Origin: Pseudoxanthobacter soli DSM 19599
GTDB taxonomy: Bacteria; Pseudomonadota; Alphaproteobacteria; Rhizobiales; Segnochrobactraceae
Direction: 5' to 3'
NCBI RefSeq assembly: GCF_900148505.1
Contig: NZ_FRXO01000004.1
Span: 496,001 to 560,000, forward strand
DNA: 64,000 bases
Under the pieces are notes generated by a model that was given only the letters and a program-made list of their open reading frames with translations, did not search any database and was not told where the DNA came from. Position numbers and translations under genes: made by a program. Position 1 is the stretch's first letter; every line of letters starts with the position of its first letter. Positions 9,260-19,203 of this stretch are shown one piece after another.

Positions 9260-9438
9260 TCTGTCGTTCCCAAATCCGGCGTCCTCTTTCGGTCCCGCGA
9301 TGATCGGACTGGCACGGAATCCATTCGGCTCCCCCCGCGCGGAGCTTCAGCCCGGCCTCGCGGCCATCTGGTGCCCCCATGTCCGTGTCACGGCTGCCCG
9401 ATTCCCTGCGCCGCCTCAGGAGCGGGTCTCAGGTTCGA

Positions 9439-9474
9439 TAGAGCATGATGCGGGAAAGCGCGAGGCGGTTTAAT
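9439..9474. repeat. Possible fragment of a rhizobial palindromic repeat
   Basis: The stretch beginning TAGAGCATGATGCGGGAAAG resembles, from memory, one arm of a common intergenic palindromic element of Hyphomicrobiales that starts AGAGCATGATCC. Only one arm seems present. It lies in the spacer between the J-protein and VWA-like genes. Confidence 0.3.
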
Positions 9475-9541
9475 CGTGCGGGCGCTGCATGCCTCGCACA
9501 GCTGCTTGAACTGGCCCCCATGGCGTTCCCATGGGACATCG

Positions 9542-10267
9542 CTACCCCATACGGCCGATGAGGGCGGTGGCGGCCGGTTCGCCGGTGCTCTGCAAGGCCT
9601 CGAGGGCGGCGCGCCCGCCGGACGCATAGGCGGCAACGGCGCGCAGCAGCCGCGCGAGATCCAGTGCCGATCCTGCCCCGAAGCGGATATGGGCGCCGCC
9701 CGTCAACCGGGCGATCTCCGCGAACACTCTTCCCGCGGACGGGTCGGCACCTTCCTGGAAGAGGAATGTCGGCACGCCGAGAAGGCCGAGTTCCCCAGCC
9801 GCCTCCAGAAGGCTTGCCGGTCTTTCTTCCACGCAGTCACCCACGAAGATCAGCGCCCGCACAGGGGCCTTGCGCGCCTCGGCGACGGCGTGGCGCAGCA
9901 CCCGGGCGATCTGGGTCTGGCCGCCGCGGCAGTCGATTCGCGTCATGAGGCCCGCAAGCATTCGTGCGTCGGCCACCCAGCGGCTCGCCGCGCACTCGCT
10001 TCCGCCGCGAAAATACACGAGTTGCACGTCGAGGCCGCCAAGCCGTGAGGCTTCAGTGAACATCTCGGCCTGAACGGCGCACGCGAGATCCCAGGTCGGT
10101 TGCCGGCTCATGGTGGCGTCGAGCGCGAACATCAACCGTGCGCGTGTTCCGGCTGCAAGCGGCTGCGTGCGCGCCGCGGCATCGAGAAAGGCCGAGATTT
10201 CAGGCCGCGCTTCAGGAAGGGAGCCAGTGTCGCTCCCGCCCTTGCCGCCGGAGACTTCACGCGCCAT
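9542..10267 (-). CDS. VWA-like domain protein
   Basis: A 241-residue cytoplasmic protein with the look of a von Willebrand A fold: a strand ending in FALDATMS where a MIDAS motif (DxSxS) would sit, then LVYFRGG, ALIFVGDCVEE and a C-terminal helix. The MIDAS motif is degenerate (D-A-T-M-S), so metal binding is uncertain. The ATG was chosen for the strong GAGGAGGAAG site just upstream. It precedes the J-protein gene on the same strand, so the two may form a chaperone-related unit. No specific function can be given. Confidence 0.7.
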   Translation of the reverse strand: MAREVSGGKGGSDTGSLPEARPEISAFLDAAARTQPLAAGTRARLMFALDATMSRQPTWDLACAVQAEMFTEASRLGGLDVQLVYFRGGSECAASRWVADARMLAGLMTRIDCRGGQTQIARVLRHAVAEARKAPVRALIFVGDCVEERPASLLEAAGELGLLGVPTFLFQEGADPSAGRVFAEIARLTGGAHIRFGAGSALDLARLLRAVAAYASGGRAALEALQSTGEPAATALIGRMG

Positions 10268-10411
10268 CGCTTCCTCCTCAGCGGAGCATCGGCTTGAAGG
10301 ATCGCGCCCGACCGCAGCCCGCTCCTGCGTCTGGCATGTCAGCGCCATGGGAAACACCCGATTGCCTCACCCGGTGAAACCCGGCGCGGTATCTGCCGTT
10401 CCGCCAGGACC

Positions 10412-10849
10412 TCACAACAATCCGAGCTCGGCAAGCTCGGCGCGGAGGGCCGGCGGGAGTTCGTCACCCTCGGACGCCACGGCTGCGACGTCCCGGGGGG
10501 CATCCTTCGGCTCCAGATAGCGCCATCCCTGGAACGGGCGGCGCGGCTGGCGGACTGTCTCCACGAGGTCACGATCGAGCACGATATCGCAGCGGCCGAT
10601 GCCATCCGAACCCTTGAAGGGGCGAAGGTCGAGGATGCGCTGACGCACCTGCACGGCCCCCTTGATCACCCAGTAGAGCGAGCCGCCATCAAGGATGTCG
10701 TCCCGGCGCTTCGGGACCATGCGGGTGGTATGGGCATGTTCCGGAACGCGGCCGTCGGCCAGCTGCTGGTCGCCGCGCTCGGCGATCCAGTCCCGCAGGT
10801 CGGCCACGGATTCAGCGCCGACGCACAGTTTCACGAGATGCAGTGTCAT
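10412..10849 (-). CDS. DUF1489 family protein
   Basis: A 145-residue protein of the alphaproteobacterial DUF1489 family, recognised by its start (MTLHLVKLCVGAESVADLRD), the middle HTTRMVPKRRDDILDGGSLY and the end RYLEPKDAPRD. No signal peptide or membrane segment is seen. Function is unknown. It stands alone, with about 70 bases to the DsrE-like gene upstream. The ATG has no strong ribosome site but matches the family start. Confidence 0.85.
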   Translation of the reverse strand: MTLHLVKLCVGAESVADLRDWIAERGDQQLADGRVPEHAHTTRMVPKRRDDILDGGSLYWVIKGAVQVRQRILDLRPFKGSDGIGRCDIVLDRDLVETVRQPRRPFQGWRYLEPKDAPRDVAAVASEGDELPPALRAELAELGLL

Positions 10850-10918
10850 GCCGGAACGGTGTAACGGGCGGCGGACCGCGTCAACGAACCTGAGGGCGGC
10901 GAGACGGGGATAAACCGC

Positions 10919-11428
10919 TTAGAAGCCAAGGGCACGCTGATAGCCGTCCTTCGAGTAGTTTGCGAGCAAATCCCGGCAAGGCGCTATGCGCACGCCCGGA
11001 AGATAGGGGATGCGGCGCTTGTTCGCCTTCTGGAGGACGTCCGCAGTCTCTTTGCACACCAGCAGACGCAGTTCGGGGTGGGCGCGCTTGGCGGCGATGT
11101 AGTCGCGCTGGGCCGTCGTCGAGCCCGGGATGGCGAGCAGGATTCCCCGGCCCGTCAGCGCGATCTCGAACACCCGCCCCTTGCCGGACCCGGCTGCCAG
11201 AAAGTCGCCACCGGCTTTCAGGGCGTTGGAGAACTTGATCGGATCGTGTTGGCCGATGAGGATGTAGACTTTGTCGCCCGGACGGCTCGAGGGCGCCTCC
11301 GTCGCAGCCTTCGATGCCGCAACAGCGGCGTTCGGCATGGCAAACGTGGCCAACGCGAGCGCGGCAATCGACGCGAGCGTCCGCCTCAGAGGCGGCGCCG
11401 GTATGGGCCGGGCGGCGCCTGTGGCCAT
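10919..11428 (-). CDS. Exported DsrE-like protein
   Basis: A 169-residue protein with an N-terminal signal peptide (about 1-38, ending AAVAAS) and a DsrE/sulfur-relay-like fold: KVYILIGQHDPIKFSNALKA, ILLAIPGSTTAQRDYI and LRLLVCKETADVL with a cysteine where many DsrE proteins carry one. A second cysteine follows (RIAPCRDLL). Periplasmic members are poorly characterised. The gene starts 4 bases after the creA stop, its ribosome site (GGAGGATTGAG) lies inside the creA end, and so the two are translationally linked. Confidence 0.7.
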   Translation of the reverse strand: MATGAARPIPAPPLRRTLASIAALALATFAMPNAAVAASKAATEAPSSRPGDKVYILIGQHDPIKFSNALKAGGDFLAAGSGKGRVFEIALTGRGILLAIPGSTTAQRDYIAAKRAHPELRLLVCKETADVLQKANKRRIPYLPGVRIAPCRDLLANYSKDGYQRALGF

Positions 11429-11432
11429 GATC

Positions 11433-11981
11433 TCAATCCTCCAGGAAATCGGCGCAGCGCGGAACGTCGCCCGAGCTGCCCCACGGCATGATCGGCACCG
11501 ACGAGGTGGAATTCTTGGGGCTGCCCTCGATCAGCTTGTCCGAATAGACCATGTAGACGAGCACGTTGCGCTCCTTGTCGCAACCTCGGACGATGCGCAT
11601 CTTCTTGAAGAACAGCGAACGGCTGCGGCGGAACATCTCGTCGCCCTGTTCGAACTTGCCCTTGAAGCTGATCGGGCCGATCTGCCGACACGCCAGCGAA
11701 ATGTCGGATACCTCCTCCGCGACGCCGAACATGCCCGCGACCCCGCCTTTCTCCGGCACCGTGAAATGGCAAGCGACGCCGCCGACGAGGGGATCGTCGA
11801 TGCCGTAGACCGCGAGCTTGTCGTCCGGCGTCAGGAACTTCCAGACAGTCGATTTCCGGAAGATCAGGTTCGGCTCGTCGGCCGTGGCCGTCGCTGGCGC
11901 GAGGGCGATCAACGAAAGCACGAGCGCGGCAGTCGCGGCGCACCCGCCGATAACGTTGGAAAGAGACGGAAACGGCTTCAT
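11433..11981 (-). CDS. creA: CreA family exported protein
   Basis: A 182-residue secreted protein of the CreA family (signal peptide about 1-34, cleaved near ATADE). The family core is visible: DDKLAVYGIDDPLVGGVACH, the second half with SLACRQIGPI, and the end SSGDVPRCADF. The four cysteines after the signal peptide may form disulfides. CreA is widespread in proteobacteria and its biochemical role is unknown. The start follows GGAGCCAAC. First gene of a two-gene unit with the DsrE-like gene. Confidence 0.9.
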   Translation of the reverse strand: MKPFPSLSNVIGGCAATAALVLSLIALAPATATADEPNLIFRKSTVWKFLTPDDKLAVYGIDDPLVGGVACHFTVPEKGGVAGMFGVAEEVSDISLACRQIGPISFKGKFEQGDEMFRRSRSLFFKKMRIVRGCDKERNVLVYMVYSDKLIEGSPKNSTSSVPIMPWGSSGDVPRCADFLED

Positions 11982-12092
11982 GTTGGCTCCGGACCGATCA
12001 GGAAACGCGCCCTGATATGGGAAGCCGGACCGGAATTGCGAAGCCCGGCGATGACGAAGCCCTTCGCCAGTGCCGCCTCGGCGGACCGCGGC

Positions 12093-13139
12093 TTACTCGG
12101 CGGCGAGCTTGTGGAAGCCGCGACTTTCGGCATCGCCGTTCAGCGCCGCCACCACGTTGTCGTAGAACTGGCGGCTGCTGGCTTCCCAGCTGAAATTGAG
12201 CGCGAACTCCCGTGCGCGCTGCCGAGAGATATCGAGCGCCGCAAGGGAGGCTGCCCGCAAATCGTTGTCGAGCACGCCCGGACCGTTGCGCCCGATCACG
12301 TCGAGCGGACCGGTGACCGGATAGGCCGCCACTGGCACGCCGGAGGCCAGGGCCTCCAGCAGCACGTTGCCGAAGGTGTCGGTCAGGCTCGGGAACACGA
12401 AGGCATCGAGCGAAGCGAAGTGGTTTGCGAGATCGTCGCCAACCTTCGAACCGAGAAAATGGGTATCCGGAAAGCGCCGACGCATCTCATCGAGCGAGGG
12501 GCCGCCGCCGATCACCACCTTCGAGCCCGGAAGGTCGAGGTTGAGGAATGCCTCGATGTTCTTTTCCACCGAGACGCGGCCGACATAGCCGAAGATCGGC
12601 CTCGGCAGATCGAGAACGTGCGGGCGGTCCGGGTTGAACTGGACGTGATCCACCCCGCGGTCCCAACGCATCAGGTGAAGGAACCCACGGGCTGAAAGAT
12701 CTGCCTCCAGCGACGGCGTCGCGATCATGCAGCCGGCGGCGGCATTGTGGAACCGGCGCATCCACGCATAGGTCCACTTCAGCGGCACCGGAACGCGCGC
12801 GCGCAGATATTCCGGGAAGCGGGTGTGATAGCTGGTCGTGAAACGCTGCCCGGTGGCGATGCAGAAACGGCGCGCGAGAATGCCGAGCGGCCCCTCCGTC
12901 GCGATATGGACCGCATCAACCTTCGCCTTGGCGATGGCGCGGTGGACGCTCGCGGGCCGAGTGACCGAAAGACGGATTTCCGGGTATGTCGGGCACGGCA
13001 GGGTACGGTAGTCGGCCGGCGTCAGCGTGACGGACTCGACCCCGAAAGCGGCGAGGTCGGCCATGGTGCGTTCCATGGTGCGGACCACACCGTTGATCTG
13101 CGGATGCCAGGCATCCGATACGACCATCAGTCGCTTCAT
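12093..13139 (-). CDS. Glycosyltransferase family 4 protein
   Basis: A 348-residue GT-B glycosyltransferase of family 4 (PimB/MgtA-like). The N-terminal acceptor domain starts MKRLMVVSDAWHPQINGVVR, with the GG/NG loop; the C-terminal donor domain carries GYVGRVSVEKNIE, the FVFPSLTDTFGNVLLEALAS Ex7E-type motif and GVPVAAYPVTGP. Such enzymes often use GDP-mannose or UDP-sugars to glycosylate membrane lipids. Its ATG overlaps the stop of the upstream phosphoesterase gene (ATGA), so the two are translationally coupled and probably act in one lipid or surface-glycan step. Donor and acceptor are unknown. Confidence 0.88.
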   Translation of the reverse strand: MKRLMVVSDAWHPQINGVVRTMERTMADLAAFGVESVTLTPADYRTLPCPTYPEIRLSVTRPASVHRAIAKAKVDAVHIATEGPLGILARRFCIATGQRFTTSYHTRFPEYLRARVPVPLKWTYAWMRRFHNAAAGCMIATPSLEADLSARGFLHLMRWDRGVDHVQFNPDRPHVLDLPRPIFGYVGRVSVEKNIEAFLNLDLPGSKVVIGGGPSLDEMRRRFPDTHFLGSKVGDDLANHFASLDAFVFPSLTDTFGNVLLEALASGVPVAAYPVTGPLDVIGRNGPGVLDNDLRAASLAALDISRQRAREFALNFSWEASSRQFYDNVVAALNGDAESRGFHKLAAE

Positions 13140-13990
13140 GCGTCGGCACGCTCGCGTGGTGCTGGCAGGCGGGATTGCCCGGAGCGGCCGGTATCACGGC
13201 TCGTCCACCGGATCAACTCGAACCGGCCGTCGTGGGTCTCCACGATGGCGGTACAGCTTTCGACCCAGTCGCCGGTGTTGATGTAGCGGATGCCGAACCG
13301 ATCGTGGATCGTGGCATGGTGGATGTGGCCGCAGATGACACCGTCCACGCCGTTGCGGCGTGCCTCGCTCGACAGGGCGTCTTCAAACTTGCCGATGAAG
13401 TTCACGGCATTCTTGACCTTCAGCTTCGCCCAGGCCGACAGGGACCAGTAGGTCAAACCGAGGCGGCGGCGAATCACATTGACCCAAGTATTGACCACCA
13501 ATGCTGTTGTGTACGCCCAATCGCCCAGAAACGCGAGCCATTTGGCGTGGCGGACGACCACGTCAAACTGATCGCCGTGAATGACGAGGTAGCGCCGCCC
13601 GTCGGCCGCGACGTGAACCGCGGTATCGGCAACCTCGACGCCGCCGAAATGGCTGCCGAGATAATCGCGCAGGAACTCGTCGTGGTTTCCCGGCAGGTAG
13701 ACGATCCGGGCGCCCTTGCGCCCCTTGCGCAGCAGCTTCTGGATCACGTCGTTGTGCGCCTGCGGCCAGTGCCATGCGCGGCGCAGGCGCCAGCCATCGA
13801 CGATGTCGCCGACGAGGTAGATCGTCTCGGCGTCGTGGACGCGCAGGAAATCGAGCAGGATCTCGGCCTGACAGCCGCGCGTGCCGAGATGAATGTCGGA
13901 GAGGAACAGTGCGCGGTAATGCCGGTGCGAACCAGCCTCCTCGCCGTCGTGCCCCAACGCGCCTGCTTCGTTGAAGAAGCGTTCCACCAT
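13136..13990 (-). CDS. UDP-2,3-diacylglucosamine hydrolase-like metallophosphoesterase
   Basis: A 284-residue calcineurin-type phosphoesterase of the LpxH-like family. Metal ligands are visible: D32 and H34 (SDIHLG), D62 (GDIVDGW), N102/H103 (GNHDEF), and later histidines in VIHGDQFD and CGHIHHA. Relatives cleave UDP-diacylglucosamine in lipid A synthesis, but alphaproteobacteria normally use LpxI for that, and this subgroup sits beside glycosyltransferases instead. The start follows GGAGACGGC. The last bases overlap the glycosyltransferase start by 4. A role in a glycolipid pathway is inference. Confidence 0.85.
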   Translation of the reverse strand: MVERFFNEAGALGHDGEEAGSHRHYRALFLSDIHLGTRGCQAEILLDFLRVHDAETIYLVGDIVDGWRLRRAWHWPQAHNDVIQKLLRKGRKGARIVYLPGNHDEFLRDYLGSHFGGVEVADTAVHVAADGRRYLVIHGDQFDVVVRHAKWLAFLGDWAYTTALVVNTWVNVIRRRLGLTYWSLSAWAKLKVKNAVNFIGKFEDALSSEARRNGVDGVICGHIHHATIHDRFGIRYINTGDWVESCTAIVETHDGRFELIRWTSRDTGRSGQSRLPAPRERADA

Positions 13991-14104
13991 GATGCCGTCT
14001 CCGCCGCCCGGACCAAACCGGAGTGGCAGCCGGCCCTCACCGGCCGCACGGTCGCGGCCGAGAGAAGCGCCGGGCGCCTGCGGATCAGGAACGCGATTCC
14101 GATC

Positions 14105-14965
14105 TCAAACGTGTGACGACGACCGGCTTGACAACCGCAGCGACGGCCACAGCGCATGGAAATGGTGCACCGGTCCGTGACCGGCACCGATCTGCAACAC
14201 GTCCGCCGCACGGATGGCTGCGGTCAGGTAATCCTTGGCCATGGCCACCGCGTCGCCGAGCGGCAGGCCATCGGCCAGACCGGCCGTAATCGCCGAGGAC
14301 AGGGTGCAGCCGGTCCCGTGCGTGTTGGTGGTGGCGTGGCGCGGCGCGCGATACCAGCGGGGCGCCGCTTCGCGGGTGAGGAGAACGTCGGCGCTTTCCG
14401 CACCGCCAGCGTGACCACCCTTCATCAGCACGGCGCGGGCACCGAGCGACAAGAGTCGCTCGCCCTGCCCGATCATCTCGCTTTCGGTCTCGGCGACGGG
14501 CTGGCCGGAAAGACGCGCCGCCTCCGGCAAATTCGGTGTGAGCAGGAAAGCGCGGGGAACCAGCGCCTCGCTCAGAACGGCCACCGCTTCCGGCACAAGG
14601 AGCGAATCGCCCGAGGCCGCCACCATGACGGGATCGACCACCACCGGCCCTGCGCCATGCGCATCGAGCCCCTCGGCGATGGTGCGGATGACGTCTGCGC
14701 GCGAGACCATGCCGATCTTCACCGCCCGCACGTCGAGGTCGGAGAACACAGCATCCATCTGCGCCCGCACGAAGGCGGGCGGAACGTCATGAACGGCGGA
14801 GACCCCAAGGGTGTTCTGCGCGGTGAGCGCGGTGATCACGCTGGCGCCGTATACGCCGAGCGCCGAGAACGTCTTCAGATCGGCCTGGATGCCGGCACCA
14901 CCGCCGGAATCGGACCCCGCGATCGTCAGCGCGATGGGCGGCGCCTTCGCCGGAGACGCCGTCAC
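14105..14965 (-). CDS. thiD: Hydroxymethylpyrimidine/phosphomethylpyrimidine kinase ThiD
   Basis: A 286-residue ribokinase-fold kinase that makes HMP-pyrophosphate for thiamine synthesis. Characteristic segments are ALTIAGSDSGGGAGIQADLK near the N-terminus, PVVVDPVMVAASGDSLL in the middle and the catalytic NTHGTGCTLSSAI near the C-terminus. The start is GTG, overlapping the thiE stop (GTGA), with GGAGGGG just upstream, so it is coupled to thiE. It therefore falls under the TPP riboswitch in front of thiE. Confidence 0.95.
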   Translation of the reverse strand: MTASPAKAPPIALTIAGSDSGGGAGIQADLKTFSALGVYGASVITALTAQNTLGVSAVHDVPPAFVRAQMDAVFSDLDVRAVKIGMVSRADVIRTIAEGLDAHGAGPVVVDPVMVAASGDSLLVPEAVAVLSEALVPRAFLLTPNLPEAARLSGQPVAETESEMIGQGERLLSLGARAVLMKGGHAGGAESADVLLTREAAPRWYRAPRHATTNTHGTGCTLSSAITAGLADGLPLGDAVAMAKDYLTAAIRAADVLQIGAGHGPVHHFHALWPSLRLSSRSSSHV

Positions 14966-15675
14966 GACTGCCCCTCCGCCGCGAGTGCGCGGTCCACCAC
15001 GAGCCGAAGGGTCCGCGCCGCCATCCACGGATCGGGCGCGGCGCCGATGGCGGAGATGACTGCAACCCCGTCGACGCCGGCAGCGACCACGGCGGCCGCG
15101 TTGTCGGCGTGAATGCCGGAGATCGCGCCGACCGGCACCTTGGGATCGAACCGGCGAATGTCCTCCGCGATGCGGCGCAGTCCGTCGAGACCGACCGGCG
15201 GCTCCGCATCCGGTTTGCTGCCCGTGCGAAACACGCAACCGATGCAGACATAGTCGACGGCCTCGTAGGCGGCGTCGCGCGCCTCAGCGACGCTGCCGAT
15301 GCTGAGGCCGATGATTGCGTCCCGCCCCATCAGCCGTCGCGCATCCCGGGCGGCCATATCGTCGAGGCCGACGTGAGACCCGTCGGCGCCCGCTGCGAGC
15401 GCCACGTCCACCCGATCGTTGATGACGAGCGGAACGCCGGTGCCTTCCAGCGCAGCCTTCAGCGCGCGAGCATTGGCGATCATTTCGCGGGTGGAGCCGT
15501 GCTTATCGCGGTACTGCACCAGCGTCGCGCCACCGGCGACGGCGGCCTTCGCAACGTCGACGAGCGACCGACCGCGCGTCTGCAGCGGATCGACAAGGCA
15601 GTAAACCCGGAGATCGACCGGCCGTCGCAGGCGAGGTTCAGGCCCGCCCTCGTTGTTGTAGGCCAGCACGTTCAT
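14962..15675 (-). CDS. thiE: Thiamine phosphate synthase ThiE
   Basis: A 237-residue TIM-barrel enzyme that joins HMP-PP and thiazole phosphate to thiamine phosphate. Seen: LRVYCLVDP, GGATLVQYRDK with the conserved RxK, VPLVINDRVDVALAAGADG with the ligand D, SHVGLDDM, and the phosphate-binding GAISGIHADNAA. First gene of the thiE-thiD pair. Its ribosome site (GGAGGG) is the 3' edge of a TPP riboswitch, so translation is probably shut off when thiamine pyrophosphate is plentiful. No thiC, thiG or thiO gene is in the window. Confidence 0.95.
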   Translation of the reverse strand: MNVLAYNNEGGPEPRLRRPVDLRVYCLVDPLQTRGRSLVDVAKAAVAGGATLVQYRDKHGSTREMIANARALKAALEGTGVPLVINDRVDVALAAGADGSHVGLDDMAARDARRLMGRDAIIGLSIGSVAEARDAAYEAVDYVCIGCVFRTGSKPDAEPPVGLDGLRRIAEDIRRFDPKVPVGAISGIHADNAAAVVAAGVDGVAVISAIGAAPDPWMAARTLRLVVDRALAAEGQS

Positions 15676-15682
15676 CTCTCAA

Positions 15683-15756
15683 TTCCCTCCGCCGGCATGA
15701 CCCGGATCAGGTGCTTCGGGGTTGGCCGCAACCTCTCAGTCCTCTTTGCACCGACG
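15683..15756 (-). promoter_or_regulatory. TPP (thi-box) riboswitch upstream of thiE
   Basis: On the minus strand the thi-box elements appear in order: CTGAGAGG, then AACCC, then ACCTGATCCGGGTCATGCCG, then GCGGAGGGA. They match the conserved TPP aptamer core. The GGAGGG at its 3' end also serves as the thiE ribosome site, 9 bases before the ATG. That layout points to control of translation start rather than termination. Confidence 0.93.
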
Positions 15757-16023
15757 TCAGAAAATCGCGCGAAACGAGCAATTTCGAGGCCGGGCCGGAC
15801 ACCCCCATGAGATCCGCCTTCACTTAAGCGGCCCTACGCGCTCCCGCAAGGCATGTCGTCTCCAGGATGGAAATTCCCGGCTGATGGCTGCGCCCGCACG
15901 GGCTGACGGCGCGCCGCCGAGCCACGCGGAGTTGACGCTGGCGGGCGCCGCACTCATACCACCGGCAACAATCGTTCCGGCGCGCCGTCACCAAGCCGCG
16001 CCGCTGCTGCGGGACCCTTATCC

Positions 16024-17493
16024 ATGGATGACATCGCAACCGCCGGAAGCGGACACACAACGGCGCCGCGGCGTGTCCATGTCGTCGGCGGCGGACTTGC
16101 AGGGTCCGAAGCCGCCTGGCAGCTCGCCCAGCGCGGCGTTCCGGTGACGCTGCACGAGATGCGTCCGGTCCGCACCACCGATGCGCACCGGACGGACCAG
16201 CTGGCGGAACTCGTCTGCTCCAACTCGTTCCGATCCGATGATGCAGAGACGAACGCGGTGGGCGTGATTCATGCGGAGATGCGGCGCGCCGGATCGCTGA
16301 TCCTGGCGGCCGCCGATGCGAACCCGGTTCCAGCCGGGGGCGCGCTGGCGGTCGACCGCGAGGGTTTCTCGGAGGCCGTCTCCGCGGCACTTGCCTCCCA
16401 TCCGCTGATCGAGATCGCCCGGGGCGAGATCGCCGGGTTGCCGCCGGAAGATTGGGACAGCGTGATCCTCGCCACCGGTCCCCTTACCTCGCCCGCACTC
16501 GCCGAGGCGATCCGCGCCCTCACGGGCGAGGACTCCCTCGCCTTTTTCGACGCCATCGCGCCGATCGTGCATCGCGACAGCGTGAACATGGACGTCGCCT
16601 GGTACCAGTCGCGCTACGACAAGCCGGGGCCGTTCGGAACGGGCAAGGATTATCTCAACTGCCCCATGAACCGCGAGCAGTACGAGGCCTTCGTCGCCGC
16701 GCTTGTCGCCGCTGACACCGTGTCGTTCCACGAGTGGGAAGCTTCGACCCCCTATTTCGACGGCTGCCTGCCGATCGAGATCATGGCGGCGCGCGGACCG
16801 GAGACCCTGCGGCACGGGCCGATGAAGCCGATGGGACTGACCAATCCCCGCTCGCCGGACGTGAAATCCTACGCAGTCGTGCAACTGCGGCAGGACAACG
16901 CTCTCGGCACGCTCTACAACATCGTCGGCTTCCAGACGAAGCTCAAATATGGCGAGCAGGCCCGCATTCTCAGAATGATCCCGGGCCTGGAAAACGCAGA
17001 ATTCGCCCGCCTCGGCGGCCTGCACCGGAACACCTTCCTGAATTCCCCGAAGCTGCTCGATGGCGCTCTACGGCTGAAGGCGGCCCCGCGTCTGCGCTTT
17101 GCCGGTCAGATCACAGGCTGCGAGGGCTATGTGGAATCGGCCGCCGTGGGGCTGATGGCGGGACGGTTCGCGGCCGCGGAGCGGCTGGGGCTCGAGCCGG
17201 TTCCGCCGCCGCCGACAACCGCCATGGGCGCCCTTCTCGGGCACATCACCGGGGGCCATCTCGCGGTCGAGGAAGAAGGCAAGCCGCGTTCGTTCCAGCC
17301 GATGAACGTCAATTTCGGGCTGTTCCCGCCGGTGGAGACGCCGAAGCCGGAGGACGGCACGCGCTTGCGAGGTGCCGCCAAGACACTCGCCCGAAAGAAG
17401 GCGCTGTCGGCCCGAGCCCTGCGGGATGCGGACGCATGGCTCGCCGACGCCGGGATCGGCGTCCCCGCCGCGCCGGCGCTCGAGCGGGCATGA
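16024..17493 (+). CDS. trmFO: Methylenetetrahydrofolate-tRNA-(uracil-5-)-methyltransferase TrmFO
   Basis: A 489-residue flavoprotein that makes 5-methyluridine at position 54 of tRNA using methylene-THF and FADH2. The FAD-binding start ([20 protein letters not shown]), the [11 protein letters not shown] segment with the catalytic-region cysteine, [17 protein letters not shown] and the end NVNFGLFPP are all diagnostic. It has about 20 extra residues at the N-terminus compared with most members. It is divergent from thiE and convergent with the ene-reductase gene, with a GGGCGCG/CGCGCCC hairpin in the 33-base gap. Confidence 0.96.
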   Translation: MDDIATAGSGHTTAPRRVHVVGGGLAGSEAAWQLAQRGVPVTLHEMRPVRTTDAHRTDQLAELVCSNSFRSDDAETNAVGVIHAEMRRAGSLILAAADANPVPAGGALAVDREGFSEAVSAALASHPLIEIARGEIAGLPPEDWDSVILATGPLTSPALAEAIRALTGEDSLAFFDAIAPIVHRDSVNMDVAWYQSRYDKPGPFGTGKDYLNCPMNREQYEAFVAALVAADTVSFHEWEASTPYFDGCLPIEIMAARGPETLRHGPMKPMGLTNPRSPDVKSYAVVQLRQDNALGTLYNIVGFQTKLKYGEQARILRMIPGLENAEFARLGGLHRNTFLNSPKLLDGALRLKAAPRLRFAGQITGCEGYVESAAVGLMAGRFAAAERLGLEPVPPPPTTAMGALLGHITGGHLAVEEEGKPRSFQPMNVNFGLFPPVETPKPEDGTRLRGAAKTLARKKALSARALRDADAWLADAGIGVPAAPALERA

Positions 17494-17526
17494 CGGGCGC
17501 GTCGCCGCGCCCGCCGCTCCGGCGGA

Positions 17527-18645
<1,119 letters not shown>

Positions 18646-18692
18646 AAAACGAGGCTCCGTTGATGCGGGAGCCCCTTAAGTATACATGAGAG

Positions 18693-18728
18693 ACCTAGCG
18701 TCAATCAGGTACTTCAAGTCGACTAGGT
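18693..18728. promoter_or_regulatory. Inverted repeat between ene-reductase and HxlR genes
   Basis: ACCTAG (18693-18698) and CTAGGT (18723-18728) are inverted 6-base arms 24 bases apart in the divergent promoter region, with GTATAC and GGTAC-type boxes nearby. The spacing suits a dimeric or tetrameric winged-helix regulator such as the adjacent HxlR protein. Confidence 0.4.
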
Positions 18729-18748
18729 ATCGCCGAGGAAACCGCTCC

Positions 18749-19147
18749 ATGGAGACAATCGCTCCTCCGCACACGGAGGCCACGAAGTGCGCCGCCGCCC
18801 ATTTCGCGGCGCATTGCCCGAGCCGCATCCTGTTCGACCAGATCGCGGATAAATGGTCGATGATGGTGCTGACCGTCCTCGATCCGGGCCCGCTGCGCTT
18901 CAATGCCGTGAAGCGCCAGCTCGAGGGCGTGACACAGAAATCGCTCACTCAATGTCTGCGCAGGCTGGAGCGGAATGGCCTGATCTCGCGCCGCGTCATC
19001 CCCGTCTCGCCGGTCGCGGTGGAATACGAGATCACCCCACTCGGCCGCACCCTGCTGCAGCCCTTCAAGGCGCTCCACGCGTGGACACTGCAGAACATCA
19101 CCGAGGTGGAACAGGCGCGCCGCACCTTCGACGAGAGGGCGGGATAG
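18749..19147 (+). CDS. HxlR family transcriptional regulator
   Basis: A 132-residue winged-helix regulator of the HxlR/HypR class. The core is CPSRILFDQIADKWSMMVL, then LRFNAVKRQLEGVTQKSLTQ and LRRLERNGLISRRV. Two N-terminal cysteines (C14 and C23) sit where HypR/QsrR-type sensors have redox-active cysteines. The ATG was chosen for CGAGGAA 8 bases upstream. Divergent from the ene-reductase gene, which it probably controls in response to quinones or other electrophiles (inference). Confidence 0.9.
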   Translation: METIAPPHTEATKCAAAHFAAHCPSRILFDQIADKWSMMVLTVLDPGPLRFNAVKRQLEGVTQKSLTQCLRRLERNGLISRRVIPVSPVAVEYEITPLGRTLLQPFKALHAWTLQNITEVEQARRTFDERAG

Positions 19148-19203
19148 CGGGACGGGCTATCGATCCGCTGCGGCATCCGGAAGACGGCGGCAACCGGTCC
19201 GTG

